Source: Croceimicrobium sp963974215 (GTDB lineage Bacteria > Bacteroidota > Bacteroidia > Flavobacteriales > Schleiferiaceae). From it: DNA of 64,000 nt. The translations under genes were made by a program, and so were the position numbers. The notes below the pieces were generated by a model, which was not told where the DNA came from, did no database searches, and saw nothing but the letters and a program-made list of their open reading frames with translations. The stretch is from positions 253,046 through 317,045 of the forward strand of contig CAXBBL010000004.1 of NCBI GenBank assembly GCA_963974215.1, read 5' to 3'. Below, one piece after another: positions 6,995-16,299 of the stretch. Positions within the stretch are counted from its first letter, which is position 1; each line of letters opens with the position of its first letter.

Positions 6995-8023
6995 ATGGCT
7001 CAAAATAAAAATGCGCTAATCCGCTATAAAACAATAGATAAGTGCTTGCAAAATTATTATCGAAGATGGACACTGGACGACTTAATTGAAGCCTGTTCAG
7101 AAGCACTATACGAGTATGAGGGCCGAGCTGTTCACGTAAGCAAAAGAAGTATTCAATTGGATATTCAATTAATGCGCAGTGATAAACTGGGTTATAATGC
7201 ACCCATAGTAGTCTACGATAAAAAGTTTTATAAGTATGAAGACGAAGGTTATTCGATCACTAATATTCCCTTAACTGAAAATGATATGCAGGTTTTAGGG
7301 GAGACTGTAGAAATGCTTAAGCAGTTCAAAGATTTCTCCCTATTTTCCGAACTGACAGGTATCATTCAAAGGTTGGAAGATAAAGTGTACTCAGAGAAAA
7401 CTCATAAATCGGCGGTAATTCACCTTGATAAGAATGAAAACTTGAAAGGTTTGGACTATCTCGATTTTTTATACCAGGCCATTTTAAAAAATATTTGCTT
7501 GGATATAGAGTATAGGTCTTTCCGAGCCCGAGCTTCCTCTTCTTACAACTTTCACCCCTACATTTTAAAGGAGTTTAATAATCGCTGGTTTTTGGTGGGA
7601 AGGCAAAATGGGCAGAAGCAAATTTTAACACTCGCTCTTGATCGCATCTTAAAACTAGATTTTAACCTAAATCTTCAGTATGATCAGGAAGGTTTTGATG
7701 GGGAAACTTACTATCGGAATACAATTGGAGTAACAGTGTTAAACGAAAACTTATTGACCGAGACACTTTTAAAAATTGATCGCAGTAATGCTCCCTATGT
7801 CCTTACAAAACCTTTTCATTCTTCACAAAAGCTAGTTGACCAGTTGGATGATGGTAGCATCGTGATTTCATTGCTAGTTCATCATAATTTTGAGTTCGAG
7901 AGATTGATACTGGGCTTTGGCGATTCCCTAGAAGTTCTTGAGCCCAAACAATTGCGCATAAGAATAAAGAGGAAGCTGAAAAAGGCTATTAAGAATTATG
8001 AACCGAGCCTAGAAAAGGAATAA
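6995..8023 (+). CDS. WYL-domain transcriptional regulator of the RNA-repair operon
   Basis: A 342-residue YafY-type regulator. Residues 1-60 form an N-terminal winged helix (KNALIRYKTIDKCLQNYY ... LDDLIEACSEAL). About 140-330 is a WYL domain with its central FHPYILKEFNNRWFLVGR stretch and a WCX-like tail ending in IRIKRKLKKAIKNYEP. WYL domains usually sense a ligand, often nucleic acid or a nucleotide, and many control defence or repair genes. It is divergent from rtcB across an 89-bp region with a perfect inverted repeat, so it is the likely regulator of rtcB, the tRNA cassette and itself. The -7 box ends 6 bases before the ATG, so the transcript may be leaderless. Confidence 0.88.
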   Translation: MAQNKNALIRYKTIDKCLQNYYRRWTLDDLIEACSEALYEYEGRAVHVSKRSIQLDIQLMRSDKLGYNAPIVVYDKKFYKYEDEGYSITNIPLTENDMQVLGETVEMLKQFKDFSLFSELTGIIQRLEDKVYSEKTHKSAVIHLDKNENLKGLDYLDFLYQAILKNICLDIEYRSFRARASSSYNFHPYILKEFNNRWFLVGRQNGQKQILTLALDRILKLDFNLNLQYDQEGFDGETYYRNTIGVTVLNENLLTETLLKIDRSNAPYVLTKPFHSSQKLVDQLDDGSIVISLLVHHNFEFERLILGFGDSLEVLEPKQLRIRIKRKLKKAIKNYEPSLEKE

Positions 8024-8045
8024 GAGGAGCCAATACGTCCAACAA

Positions 8046-8073
8046 AAAAGGCTGCCTTTTCAGACAGCCTTTT
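8046..8073. terminator. bidirectional terminator between WYL gene and lipoprotein gene
   Basis: AAAAGGCTG (8046-8054) and CAGCCTTTT (8065-8073) form a 9-bp stem around a 10-base loop, with T-rich sequence on the plus side and an A-tract before it. The flanking genes converge here, so it can serve both. Confidence 0.8.
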
Positions 8074-8094
8074 CTTTCTATATTTTCTCTTTTC

Positions 8095-9030
8095 TTACAA
8101 AGTCGTACTTACCGAGTTGATATACTCAAACTTAGAAGTTTCTTTGTTCAAAGCCCAAATTACGGTTATAAAAGTTGGAGTGAAGTTAAAGCCCGGGGCA
8201 TAAGCACCCTCAATTTCACTGTCGGGCTTAAGGATAAAATGCTTGATAGGGGTGGTCTCTGTACCAATAATATCATTTTCACTAAAAGCAGCACCAAAGG
8301 GAGTATATTCTCCAATATTAACCCCCCAAGCAAAGTCTGGGTTAGCGCTAGCGCTTAAAATCATCGGGTGTCTAAAGGGTCTATCTTTTCTAAATAAGGT
8401 GCTTGTACTATCTGCATTTTTAATATCGGCTGCCCAATAACTAACGCTATCAACATTTTTAATGAATCCAGAAACTGCAGTCACTTGTAAGTTTGCACCT
8501 ATGGCCTGATAGTTAGCTGCAACCATGGAACTGGCTAAGTAAGTCTCGATATAAAAACTACCACCGGTACTATCTCTCCAAAACTTAACTTTACTATCAA
8601 TTACCCATGCGGTATCGTTACTGCTCACAACGTGATTAACTGTTGCCACAGGACGGCGACCCAACTCTTTTTCGATACTTGTAGCAGCAGTCGCTAAGTC
8701 TAAAGGTCCTTCATTTAAATACCAGCTAGGAGCGGGCTCTAAGGGCTGATTTAAGCTGATGCTATCCGTTAGAGCATTATATAGCGGACTACTTTGATCT
8801 CCTACTACTGAAAAGTAATTTACTTCTCCTGGATAAAGGTTCTGTATGTTCGCACGAAAAATATCAAACGTAAAGCCGGTTGCAGGCACGTAAGAAGCTA
8901 TAACTAAAGCATTTTTCGTTTCGGGTAAAGCAAGGCTGTCAGTGGCATAACCAATAGGACTTGGCGGGGTTTCTTCTTCACATGCTACGAAAAACATGGA
9001 GGCAGCAAGTAATACTAAGATTTTCTTCAT
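8095..9030 (-). CDS. uncharacterised secreted lipoprotein
   Basis: About 311 residues. The N-terminus MKKILVLLAASMFFVACEEE is a lipoprotein signal with lipobox cysteine, so the protein is anchored in an outer or periplasmic membrane leaflet. I recognise no domain; an Omp28-like fold is possible but the thioredoxin-like part of that family is not evident. The frame extends upstream to 9114, but an exact -7 box TACTTTTG lies at 9055-9048 (minus strand) inside that extension, so I choose the ATG at 9030. It is single-gene, bounded by terminators or gaps. Confidence 0.75.
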   Translation of the reverse strand: MKKILVLLAASMFFVACEEETPPSPIGYATDSLALPETKNALVIASYVPATGFTFDIFRANIQNLYPGEVNYFSVVGDQSSPLYNALTDSISLNQPLEPAPSWYLNEGPLDLATAATSIEKELGRRPVATVNHVVSSNDTAWVIDSKVKFWRDSTGGSFYIETYLASSMVAANYQAIGANLQVTAVSGFIKNVDSVSYWAADIKNADSTSTLFRKDRPFRHPMILSASANPDFAWGVNIGEYTPFGAAFSENDIIGTETTPIKHFILKPDSEIEGAYAPGFNFTPTFITVIWALNKETSKFEYINSVSTTL

Positions 9031-9047
9031 TGGTAAAAATTTCACGT

Positions 9048-9055
9048 CAAAAGTA
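9048..9055 (-). promoter_or_regulatory. -7 box TACTTTTG for lipoprotein gene
   Basis: An exact match to the Bacteroidota TAnnTTTG element 17 nt before the ATG at 9030. It decides that start over the longer frame. Confidence 0.55.
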
Positions 9056-9168
9056 ATTATTAAATAGGGAGTTTCATCCTTAGCTTTAATTCTTATTAAA
9101 AAAAGGACTAACAATTACCGTCTTAAGTTAAAGCGTCGAAAATGGCTAAAAGGTTGGCTGCTTAAACA

Positions 9169-10152
9169 TTAATTTAAGCCTAAGTCAATAAAAATGGGTA
9201 AATGATCACTAAACCCCTCATTATAACGCATTCCTAAATAGGTTCGATAAGGTTGCATTCCTGGATATCGCTTATCTTCTTCAAGTAAAAATGGTGCTCT
9301 AAAGCAGCCAAATTCGCCCACTTTATCAACTAATCCTTGGCTAACAATAAGCTGATCGAGATAGGCCCATTGACCTTTATAACGATGCGATCCTTCGGCC
9401 GCATCTAGTGAAAGCATTAAATTCTTCAAGTCGGAACTTTCTCCTAACTCTTTGCCTGCTCTTAATATTTCGCTCACACTTATATTTGTAGGCTCATCGT
9501 TTAAGTCGCCCATTATTAAAATATTCGACCGACCATGTGCTTGTAAGGAGTCGACCTTTTCGCGCACCAATTTAGCGGCGGCTATGCGTTTGTATTCAGA
9601 AGCTTCTTGACCGCCGTAGCGACTGGGCCAGTGACAAATAAAAACATCGATGCTATCTCCGCCAAGGCTTAGAAATTGACTAAATAACACATCGCGACTA
9701 CGGAAGCTACTGTCAGAAGGAATTAGTAGCGGAAACGCCTGAGAGTAAACTAGTTGCAACTGATCTTTATCGTAAATAAGTCCAACATCAATGCCACGTC
9801 GGTCGGGCGAGTTATAATGAACAAACTGATAATTGTATTTAGCAAAGACTTCTGTTTTAATCAAATCCGCTAAAACCATCTCGTTTTCTAATTCAGCCAT
9901 TCCCAGCAATGCCGGCACCCTATCAGTACTCATCGCCAAGCAAACCTTGGCCGTTTTATTGAGCTTATCGTAATAGCGGTAAAAAGACCAGCCTTTAATA
10001 CCTTCGGGCGTAAACTCTTCGTCATTTACCAAGCTGTCATCAGTTGGGTGAAAGAGGTTTTCTACATTATAAAAGGCAAAGCGATAGCTTTCTTGGGCAT
10101 TAAGGATTAAGCTAAATAAGGCCAAGGCCACAATCAAATAGTTTTTTTTCAT
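9169..10152 (-). CDS. secreted endonuclease/exonuclease/phosphatase family protein
   Basis: A 327-residue protein of the Mg2+-dependent DNase I-like hydrolase fold. After a signal peptide (MKKNYLIVALALFSLILNAQ) it shows the family landmarks in order: FYNVENLF (metal-binding Asn/Glu), MAELENE, VFICHWPSRYGG (active-site His), MGDLNDEP (catalytic Asp and Asn) and SDHLPIFID (the C-terminal Asp-His pair). Substrates of secreted Bacteroidota members can be DNA or phosphoesters; nothing here decides. Its start lies 3 nt after the stop of the cheR gene, so the two are probably co-transcribed. Confidence 0.88.
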   Translation of the reverse strand: MKKNYLIVALALFSLILNAQESYRFAFYNVENLFHPTDDSLVNDEEFTPEGIKGWSFYRYYDKLNKTAKVCLAMSTDRVPALLGMAELENEMVLADLIKTEVFAKYNYQFVHYNSPDRRGIDVGLIYDKDQLQLVYSQAFPLLIPSDSSFRSRDVLFSQFLSLGGDSIDVFICHWPSRYGGQEASEYKRIAAAKLVREKVDSLQAHGRSNILIMGDLNDEPTNISVSEILRAGKELGESSDLKNLMLSLDAAEGSHRYKGQWAYLDQLIVSQGLVDKVGEFGCFRAPFLLEEDKRYPGMQPYRTYLGMRYNEGFSDHLPIFIDLGLN

Positions 10153-10155
10153 CGT

Positions 10156-11010
10156 TCAAATTTTGCGATAAATATTATGTTCCAAAGAAACAGAGGAGAA
10201 GGAGTAATTGGAGTTTTGCAGCCTTAAAATAGATTCCTTTTCACCTAAGGCTAAAAACGCTTTTTCCTTCATATGTTGCCCTAAATTATTGATTAAATGA
10301 TGTTGCTCATCGTACTGAAAATAAATCAGCACATTCTTACAAATTATAAGGTCAAAACGTTCATTCAGTTGGCTGTGACAAATGTCGAAGGTTTTAAATT
10401 TCACATTTTTTAACAGACTTTCTTCCAAATAGGCATAAGCCCCTGCGCCTAAAAAATAATAGTCAAGCTCTCTGAAACCGCCTGCTCTTAGATAGTTTTC
10501 ATTGCCAAAAGGCAAATCACTTTTTAATAATGCTGGTTTGTTGGCCTTATCTAACACCCTAGTGCTGATATCCGTCGCTACAATTTTACTACGATCTAAC
10601 ATTCCATTCTCACTTAAAATAATGCATAAAGTAGCCAACTCTTCGCCACTACTAGTGCCAACCAATAATATTTTTATTTCTTCCGTCTTTCTAAAAAATG
10701 GAAGAACGCTGGTTTTAAGTTCTTTAAGACTTTCAGGTTCTCTGAAAACCTCGGTAACATTAACGGTAAACTCGCCAATAAAATTCTGAAATGATAGCAG
10801 GTTATTTTGCAAAGAGTATTGCAGTTCTACTAATGAGTCTAAGCGCAAGCTTTTAATAGTTTTTTGCAGGCGCCTTTCGGCGGATGCGCTATTATACCAT
10901 TTTAATTTAAACTGAAATTCACTTTCTACAAAATCAAGAAAGGGTTTTAGCTCGGAGGCCGAGAATAAGGAGTTAGTATTTCTCTTAATGTCTTTACCTT
11001 GCGCCGGCAT
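10156..11010 (-). CDS. CheR-type protein methyltransferase
   Basis: About 284 residues, SAM-dependent. There is an N-terminal helical region (ELKPFLDFVESEF ... RRLQKTI), then FTVNVTEVFRE, a typical CheR linker motif, a SAM site LLVGTSSGEE, and the late motif FDLIICKNVLIYF. CheR methylates glutamates of chemoreceptors. No cheB, receptor or cheA is nearby, so this may be one of the non-chemotaxis CheR proteins common in Bacteroidota. The ATG at 11010 is preferred to the TTG two codons upstream. Only 16 bases separate it from the divergent PAP2 gene. Confidence 0.85.
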   Translation of the reverse strand: MPAQGKDIKRNTNSLFSASELKPFLDFVESEFQFKLKWYNSASAERRLQKTIKSLRLDSLVELQYSLQNNLLSFQNFIGEFTVNVTEVFREPESLKELKTSVLPFFRKTEEIKILLVGTSSGEELATLCIILSENGMLDRSKIVATDISTRVLDKANKPALLKSDLPFGNENYLRAGGFRELDYYFLGAGAYAYLEESLLKNVKFKTFDICHSQLNERFDLIICKNVLIYFQYDEQHHLINNLGQHMKEKAFLALGEKESILRLQNSNYSFSSVSLEHNIYRKI

Positions 11011-11026
11011 TATCAAGATTTAGTTT

Positions 11027-11845
11027 ATGCAAAAATGCCTTTTATTCTTGGTCCTAAGTTATCTTCTGTTGGGCACTTATCAACCTGTTTACGGGCAAAA
11101 CTTCTTAAGTTTAAGTGGCGACTTAGTGGAGGATTCTTGGCACAATGCTGGACGATGGTTTAAAAAACCAACGCAAATTAAGAAACCAGCCTTAATCGGC
11201 TTTGGTGCCTTGGCCGTCGTGTCAGGCACCATGGTTTGGGATCAACAAATTCAACCGCAAATTGCCCAGGGAAACCCAGGACAGTCCTCTGTTTTCTCTC
11301 AACTAAGCGAGCCATTTGGCAATCCTTTAAAAATGGGGATTCTCGCATTGGGCACCTACTACACCGCAGGCTTACTGAAAAACGAAAGTCTTACTGGCGC
11401 TTCTTCGGCGGCTTTGCAAGGCATGTTAACAGCGGGAGTGGCTGCCATGGCGATAAAATTGTTAGTACACCGTGTTCGTCCCGAAGAGCAAATTCTATTC
11501 GACCCTTATAAGTTTAAAGGTCCATCCATGGCAGGTGATAATCTTTCTTTTCCATCGGGGCACAGTACCATTGCTTTTGCCTTGGCGGCATCGCTATCTA
11601 GCTATTATGAAAACGATTGGCGACTGGCCGTCCCGCTTTACTTTATAGCTGGAATTACTGCTTACCAAAGAGTTTACGATTTCAAGCATTGGCCCAGTGA
11701 TGTTGTGGCTGGCGCTCTTTTAGGTACGTGGATAGGAAGTAAAATAGGGTCATGGCAGCGTGAAAGGAAGAGCCCTATCCGGCTTGGTGTTGTGTCAAAT
11801 CATTGGGGTGGCAGCAGTCTCAACTTTAGCTTTAAACTCGACTAA
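11027..11845 (+). CDS. PAP2-family phosphatase with signal peptide
   Basis: A 272-residue membrane-associated acid phosphatase-like protein. It has an N-terminal signal (LLFLVLSYLLLGTYQPVYGQ) and then the three PAP2 phosphatase motifs: KLLVHRVRPE (motif 1, about 145), FPSGHSTIAFA (motif 2, about 175) and YDFKHWPSDVVAG (motif 3, about 220). All catalytic residues (R, SGH, R/H-D) are present, allowing for F-K-H in motif 3. It likely hydrolyses lipid phosphates or pyrophosphates at the periplasmic face. Its 3' end overlaps the convergent next gene by 4 nt. Confidence 0.88.
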   Translation: MQKCLLFLVLSYLLLGTYQPVYGQNFLSLSGDLVEDSWHNAGRWFKKPTQIKKPALIGFGALAVVSGTMVWDQQIQPQIAQGNPGQSSVFSQLSEPFGNPLKMGILALGTYYTAGLLKNESLTGASSAALQGMLTAGVAAMAIKLLVHRVRPEEQILFDPYKFKGPSMAGDNLSFPSGHSTIAFALAASLSSYYENDWRLAVPLYFIAGITAYQRVYDFKHWPSDVVAGALLGTWIGSKIGSWQRERKSPIRLGVVSNHWGGSSLNFSFKLD

Positions 11846-13002
11846 TTACTAGTCTTCTTAATCAAAAAAGCGCGCGGCTTGCCCGCTAAAACGGTATTTA
11901 TAATATAAGAGCCGAGGCCCAAGTTTTTGGTGTCAATTATCATTTTATCTTCTTCAATTCTGCAATCTTGAGATTTACCTTTGAGCAATAGTTCTCCCCC
12001 TTGATTGTAAATTTCAAAATAGAGTTGTCCTTGTAAATTGGTATCGGGTACCACTAATTCAATCTGGCTGCTAAATTGTTTATTTTCAAGAGTTAATGAT
12101 TCGTGAATTAGGGCTGTGTCGCTTTTCGGACTCACAGGAATATTGGCCTTATTGAACTTCGCTGGGCGGGTTGTTACTCTTTCTTCACCGATGTAAAACT
12201 TATTATTGAGTATGCAAATTGCTTCTCGTTGGCCGAAGCTGCCCATATAAAACTCTTCTGCTTTTATAATGCTTTCGTCTTGATTAAAGTAATCGCGTAC
12301 CCTCCATATTTTGTCATAACCCAGAAGGTATAAGTCGGGGTTATGATCTCCATTAAGGCAAGCACCACTTATCCAATAGGCGGGCATTAAACCTTGTCCA
12401 GTGAAAATCTGGCCTTTTTTGTGCGCTTTATAGCTTCCTGCAGATCGGCTCAGACTATAGCAATTACTCAAGCCATCGAAAGGCTTTGTACGGTTTTTAG
12501 TGAAAAGGTAGAGTGAATCTTGATGCACTACCATCGCTTCTAAATCGAAATATTTGGCCGTATCGGCAGGAGGGAAGCCGTGCTGATCGGGAAAGCTGAA
12601 GTTGATTTCTCCTTTAAATGCCCATAAATCTTCACTTAAAAGACGAGAAATATCTACAATATAAATTTTAAGATTGGTCCTTTTATTGGCATTATTGCCA
12701 AAGTCGCCAATATATAATAAGCCATCCGCGTAAGCGATACTTTCCCAATCATGATTGCTGAAACCTAGGAATACAGTGTGGTGTATGATATTCCCTAAAC
12801 TGTCCAAAACAAAAATTTCGGGATCATTGCCGCTGTCATTTATCGAGGCGATGGCATTTTCACCAATCACCGCAAACCCGCTACACTCGGGTAATTCAGT
12901 GGGCATCAAACCAATTTCTTGGAGATTTATACTTTGGCCATAACTGCCTAGTGAAATCAGGAAGAAATAAAGCCGGACGAAAAAGTATTTTATAGTGCTC
13001 AT
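11842..13002 (-). CDS. secreted beta-propeller-like protein with T9SS-type tail
   Basis: A 386-residue exported protein of unknown function. The N-terminus has a signal segment (FFVRLYFFLISLGSYGQS). The body has repeated short strand motifs (IASINDSGND, DSLGNIIHH, YADGLLYIGDFGNN, VHQDSLYLFTKNR, NNKFYIGEE) suggestive of a beta-propeller. The C-terminal ~80 residues look like a type IX secretion sorting domain ending in SYIINTVLAGKPRAFLIKK. The start overlaps the queA stop by 4 nt, so it is translated with queA. Confidence 0.7.
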   Translation of the reverse strand: MSTIKYFFVRLYFFLISLGSYGQSINLQEIGLMPTELPECSGFAVIGENAIASINDSGNDPEIFVLDSLGNIIHHTVFLGFSNHDWESIAYADGLLYIGDFGNNANKRTNLKIYIVDISRLLSEDLWAFKGEINFSFPDQHGFPPADTAKYFDLEAMVVHQDSLYLFTKNRTKPFDGLSNCYSLSRSAGSYKAHKKGQIFTGQGLMPAYWISGACLNGDHNPDLYLLGYDKIWRVRDYFNQDESIIKAEEFYMGSFGQREAICILNNKFYIGEERVTTRPAKFNKANIPVSPKSDTALIHESLTLENKQFSSQIELVVPDTNLQGQLYFEIYNQGGELLLKGKSQDCRIEEDKMIIDTKNLGLGSYIINTVLAGKPRAFLIKKTSN

Positions 13003-14204
13003 AATTTTAGTAAACAGCCGTCGCCATAACTTAGAAAACGGAAATTATTAGATAAAGCGTAGTGGTATATTTTTTGCCAATCGTCGCCTACAATAGAGGC
13101 GATGAGTAGCATTAGGGTGCTTTTCGGTTGATGGAAATTGGTAATCAGTCCACGAATAATTCCGTGCTGGTACCCTGGCGCTATAATTATCTGAGTCTTT
13201 ATAGAAAGCCAATCTAATCTATTAGTAGCGAGGAGATCTAAACAAGCTTCAAAAGCGGCAATCGCCTCTAATCGTGGGGTTTCGCCTTTAAAAGCAATCC
13301 ATTGCGGAATACAAATTTCATTAACATCCCTTAACTGCTTTGCCTGCGCCAAACAGCCCAGCCAATACATACTTTCTAGCGCACGTAAGGAAGTTGTTCC
13401 CACTGAAATTACCGCTCGGCCCTTTTTAAGGTTTCCCAAGATGCCTCTAATAAAGCTTGCTTCTACCAATACTTCTTCCGCATGCATTTCATGCTCCGTT
13501 ACAGAAGTGCTAACTGGTTTAAAAGTGCCCGCTCCAACGTGTAAGGTTAAAAAGTCGCGGGCAATTCCTTTATTCTCTAGTTTCTTAAAAATGACATCAT
13601 TAAAATGCAAACCGGCCGTTGGAGCTGCTACTGAGCCAGCACGATTGGCATAAACCGTTTGATAGGTTTTCTTGTCTTGTTCTTCCGCCTTCCTTTTAAT
13701 ATAGGGGGGAAGCGGTGTTTTTCCCGCTATGTCCAAAATTTCTGCAAAGCTCATATCTGCTTGCCAGCTGAAGCGCACTAGAAAGCTGTCTTCCGTGCGA
13801 CTGATCTTTTCGGCTTTTAAAATTAAGCCATCCAATTCAATGTTTAAAGGACCACTTTTCCATTTACGAGCACCTCCAATTAGGCAATTGTACTCCAAAC
13901 TTCCCTTCTGGGCTAAGGCTTGTTCAATTGCTTTATTATGAGCAGGTTCTAAACAGAAAATCTCGATAATTGTACTTTCGTTTTTGGGGAAAAGTAATCG
14001 AGCTTGCACTACTTTGGTCTCGTTAAAAACTAAAAGCGAATCTGGACTTAGATATTCATCAATATTTAGGTACTTATCTTCTTTAATTTCCTGATTATCA
14101 AAAACTAAAAGTTTGGATTCGCCGCGCTCAGCTGGGTATAGGGCAATCGTTTCATCCAGTAGGGAATAATCGTATTGCTGAATATCTAAATTGGGAATAG
14201 ACAA
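12999..14204 (-). CDS. queA: S-adenosylmethionine:tRNA ribosyltransferase-isomerase QueA
   Basis: QueA transfers the ribosyl group of SAM to preQ1 at tRNA position 34, making epoxyqueuosine in tRNA-Asn, -Asp, -His and -Tyr (GUN anticodons). The 401 residues include the family motifs FNETKVVQARL, GSVAAPTAGLHF, LHVGAGTFKPV with EMHAEEV, and FHQPKSTLMLL near the end. No ATG precedes the conserved region and an in-frame TAA lies just upstream, so the start is TTG at 14204. It is far from the interrupted tRNA-Asn-like gene, but that RNA's GUU anticodon would be a QueA substrate class. Confidence 0.93.
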   Translation of the reverse strand: MSIPNLDIQQYDYSLLDETIALYPAERGESKLLVFDNQEIKEDKYLNIDEYLSPDSLLVFNETKVVQARLLFPKNESTIIEIFCLEPAHNKAIEQALAQKGSLEYNCLIGGARKWKSGPLNIELDGLILKAEKISRTEDSFLVRFSWQADMSFAEILDIAGKTPLPPYIKRKAEEQDKKTYQTVYANRAGSVAAPTAGLHFNDVIFKKLENKGIARDFLTLHVGAGTFKPVSTSVTEHEMHAEEVLVEASFIRGILGNLKKGRAVISVGTTSLRALESMYWLGCLAQAKQLRDVNEICIPQWIAFKGETPRLEAIAAFEACLDLLATNRLDWLSIKTQIIIAPGYQHGIIRGLITNFHQPKSTLMLLIASIVGDDWQKIYHYALSNNFRFLSYGDGCLLKL

Positions 14205-14316
14205 GGCTCTGAAATTTTAGCAAAGAAACAAAGAAGCGCCTCAAATTGGAATGCTTAGACATCCTTTTTAAGCGCCAATAGCTTATTAGCTTAATTTAAT
14301 TCTCATTTTTGCTGCT

Positions 14317-15423
14317 GTGAAAAAGGTAATCATCAGTGTAAGCAACGACTTAGCGACCGATCAAAGGGTGCAGCGGCATATTTCCGTACTTTTAAAAAAA
14401 GGCTATCAAGTCCATTTTATCGGTCGAAAACTGCCTACTAGTATGGATTTTAAGCCAAGCGACTATGAAGTAAAGCGTTTTAAACTCTGGTTTGAGAAGG
14501 GATTCCTTTTCTACGCTAATTTGAATTTAAGGCTCTTTTCTTATCTCCTTTTTAATAAGGCTGATCTTTATTTTAGCAACGATTTGGACACGCTTCTTCC
14601 TAATTACTTGGTGGCAAAACTGTACGGTAGGCCACTAATTTACGATAGTCACGAGTACTTTACTGGCGTTCCCGAAATTCAAAATCGAAAATTGGTAAAG
14701 CAGGTGTGGACCAAAATAGAAGCAGCCATTTTCCCCAAACTGAAGCATGTGATCACTGTAAACGAAAGCATCGCTGACTTGTACCAGCGCGATTATGGCA
14801 TTCGTCCTAAGGTTATTCGCAATGTGGCATCAAAGGTTTTACCCGAAATTAAATTATCACGCAGCGCACTTAAGCTTCCGCAAGATGCCTATTTAATCAT
14901 AAATCAGGGTTCTGGAATTAATGTCGATCGGGGAATGGAAGAGATGTTAGAGGCTTTAAAACTATTACCACCAAACTACCATTTTATGCTGGTAGGGAAA
15001 GGTGATGTTTTAGAATATTTAAAGCAAAAAGCCCGCGAAGATTCACTGCAAGATCGGGTGCACTTTATCCCTTCTCAACCTTATTTGAAAATGCTTCAAT
15101 ATACCCTTAATGCCGACCTGGGAATTAGTCTCGACAAGGATACTAATATCAATTATCGCTTTAGTTTGCCTAATAAAGTTTTTGATTATATGAAATGCGG
15201 TATTCCTTTGTTAGTAAGCGATTTAAAAGAAACCAGTGCGTTAGTTTTGCAATACAATATTGGTAAAGTCACTGAGGTAGATGCGCAACAAATAGCTGCA
15301 GCGGTTTTGGAATTATCAGGCACGGAAAAGCAAGTATTTCAGGCCAATCTAGCGCAAGCGGCCGCTGAAAATAATTACGAGAAAGAATCGAAAATTTTAG
15401 AAGAATTACTGAGACAGCTTTAG
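14317..15423 (+). CDS. GT-B glycosyltransferase (family 4)
   Basis: A 368-residue cytoplasmic enzyme with the two-Rossmann GT-B layout: an N-terminal acceptor half (KKVIISVSNDLATDQRVQRH ...) and a C-terminal nucleotide-sugar half (INQGSGINVDRGMEEMLEAL; MLVGKGDVLEYL; FSLPNKVFDYMKCGIPLLVSD). SNDLATDQRV at the start is common in Bacteroidota GT4 enzymes. The acceptor is unknown. The start is GTG at 14317. It converges with the next gene with an 18-nt overlap. Confidence 0.85.
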   Translation: MKKVIISVSNDLATDQRVQRHISVLLKKGYQVHFIGRKLPTSMDFKPSDYEVKRFKLWFEKGFLFYANLNLRLFSYLLFNKADLYFSNDLDTLLPNYLVAKLYGRPLIYDSHEYFTGVPEIQNRKLVKQVWTKIEAAIFPKLKHVITVNESIADLYQRDYGIRPKVIRNVASKVLPEIKLSRSALKLPQDAYLIINQGSGINVDRGMEEMLEALKLLPPNYHFMLVGKGDVLEYLKQKAREDSLQDRVHFIPSQPYLKMLQYTLNADLGISLDKDTNINYRFSLPNKVFDYMKCGIPLLVSDLKETSALVLQYNIGKVTEVDAQQIAAAVLELSGTEKQVFQANLAQAAAENNYEKESKILEELLRQL

Positions 15424-16296
15424 TTTTAATAAGTAGTTCAAACGGTATAAATCGAAGTAGCGAAGATTGGGCTTGGCACTTAAAAGGTTCTGTAGAATTA
15501 ACTTTCTAAAAGTACGATAGAGAGCGCGAAAGATAGGGCTGAAACCGCTACGCTCAATATTAAGAGCAAGCTGTAAGATTTTAATATCCTTAGCTAAGTG
15601 GGGCTGCTTTCGATAAACGATTTTTAGGTTTTCTAGCGCTTCTTTACTTTTTTCCAAGTAATCGATATTTCTATCGTCCGCTTCAATTAAAATGGGATTA
15701 TCAATATGTAAAAGAGGAATTTTCAAATCTCGTAGGCTAAAACCGAAGAGAGTGTCTTCGTGTCCATAACCTTTAATTTCTTCATCAAATTTTAATTGCA
15801 TGAAAATGGAGCGCTCACAAAAAAATGCGCCCGTCATAAAGGAGGAGTACGGATTTTCTAGACGTTTTTCAAGACTAAGGGTTTCGCGCTGCTTTGCGTA
15901 GTACCAACGTAATTCACAACCAGACTGTAAAGGACCTAGTTCTATCCCTCCAATTAAAACAGTATTATTTTGACCTAGTGACCAAAAAGATCGCAGGAAA
16001 TCAGCTTTGTTAACATATACATCTGCATCCAAGCTGAGAAAAAACTGGCCTTTAGCTTCTGAGGCTAAAAGGTTACGCATCTTGGCACGACCAATATTAT
16101 GCGGTAAAACAAGGTAGCGAACATTCGATAATTTGGCGAAAAACTGTTGATTTACTTCAGATACCTCTGGACTAGAAGCATCGTCAATAATAAGGATTTC
16201 GTATTCTACCTTTAAATCCTCCGCTTGTTTTAGTAAGCTTTGCACCAAGGCATAAGGCTGTTGCTGATAGAGGGGAAGGCAGATACTTAAATCCAC
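15406..16296 (-). CDS. family 2 glycosyltransferase
   Basis: A 296-residue GT-A fold enzyme: MDLSICLPLYQQQPYALVQ start, IIDDASSPE, the metal-binding LDADVYV (DxD-type), and a GYGHEDTLFG motif typical of the acceptor loop in this family. The C-terminal ~80 residues are basic and helical. It likely adds sugar to a surface glycan. Its start is 3 nt after the ftsE-like stop, indicating one transcript. Confidence 0.85.
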   Translation of the reverse strand: MDLSICLPLYQQQPYALVQSLLKQAEDLKVEYEILIIDDASSPEVSEVNQQFFAKLSNVRYLVLPHNIGRAKMRNLLASEAKGQFFLSLDADVYVNKADFLRSFWSLGQNNTVLIGGIELGPLQSGCELRWYYAKQRETLSLEKRLENPYSSFMTGAFFCERSIFMQLKFDEEIKGYGHEDTLFGFSLRDLKIPLLHIDNPILIEADDRNIDYLEKSKEALENLKIVYRKQPHLAKDIKILQLALNIERSGFSPIFRALYRTFRKLILQNLLSAKPNLRYFDLYRLNYLLKLKLSQ

Positions 16297-16299
16297 AAT

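Noticed and set aside
12999..14204. queA as a member of the interrupted-tRNA system because it modifies GUN-anticodon tRNAs
   Set aside because: It is a housekeeping gene several kilobases away with other genes between; the link is only thematic.
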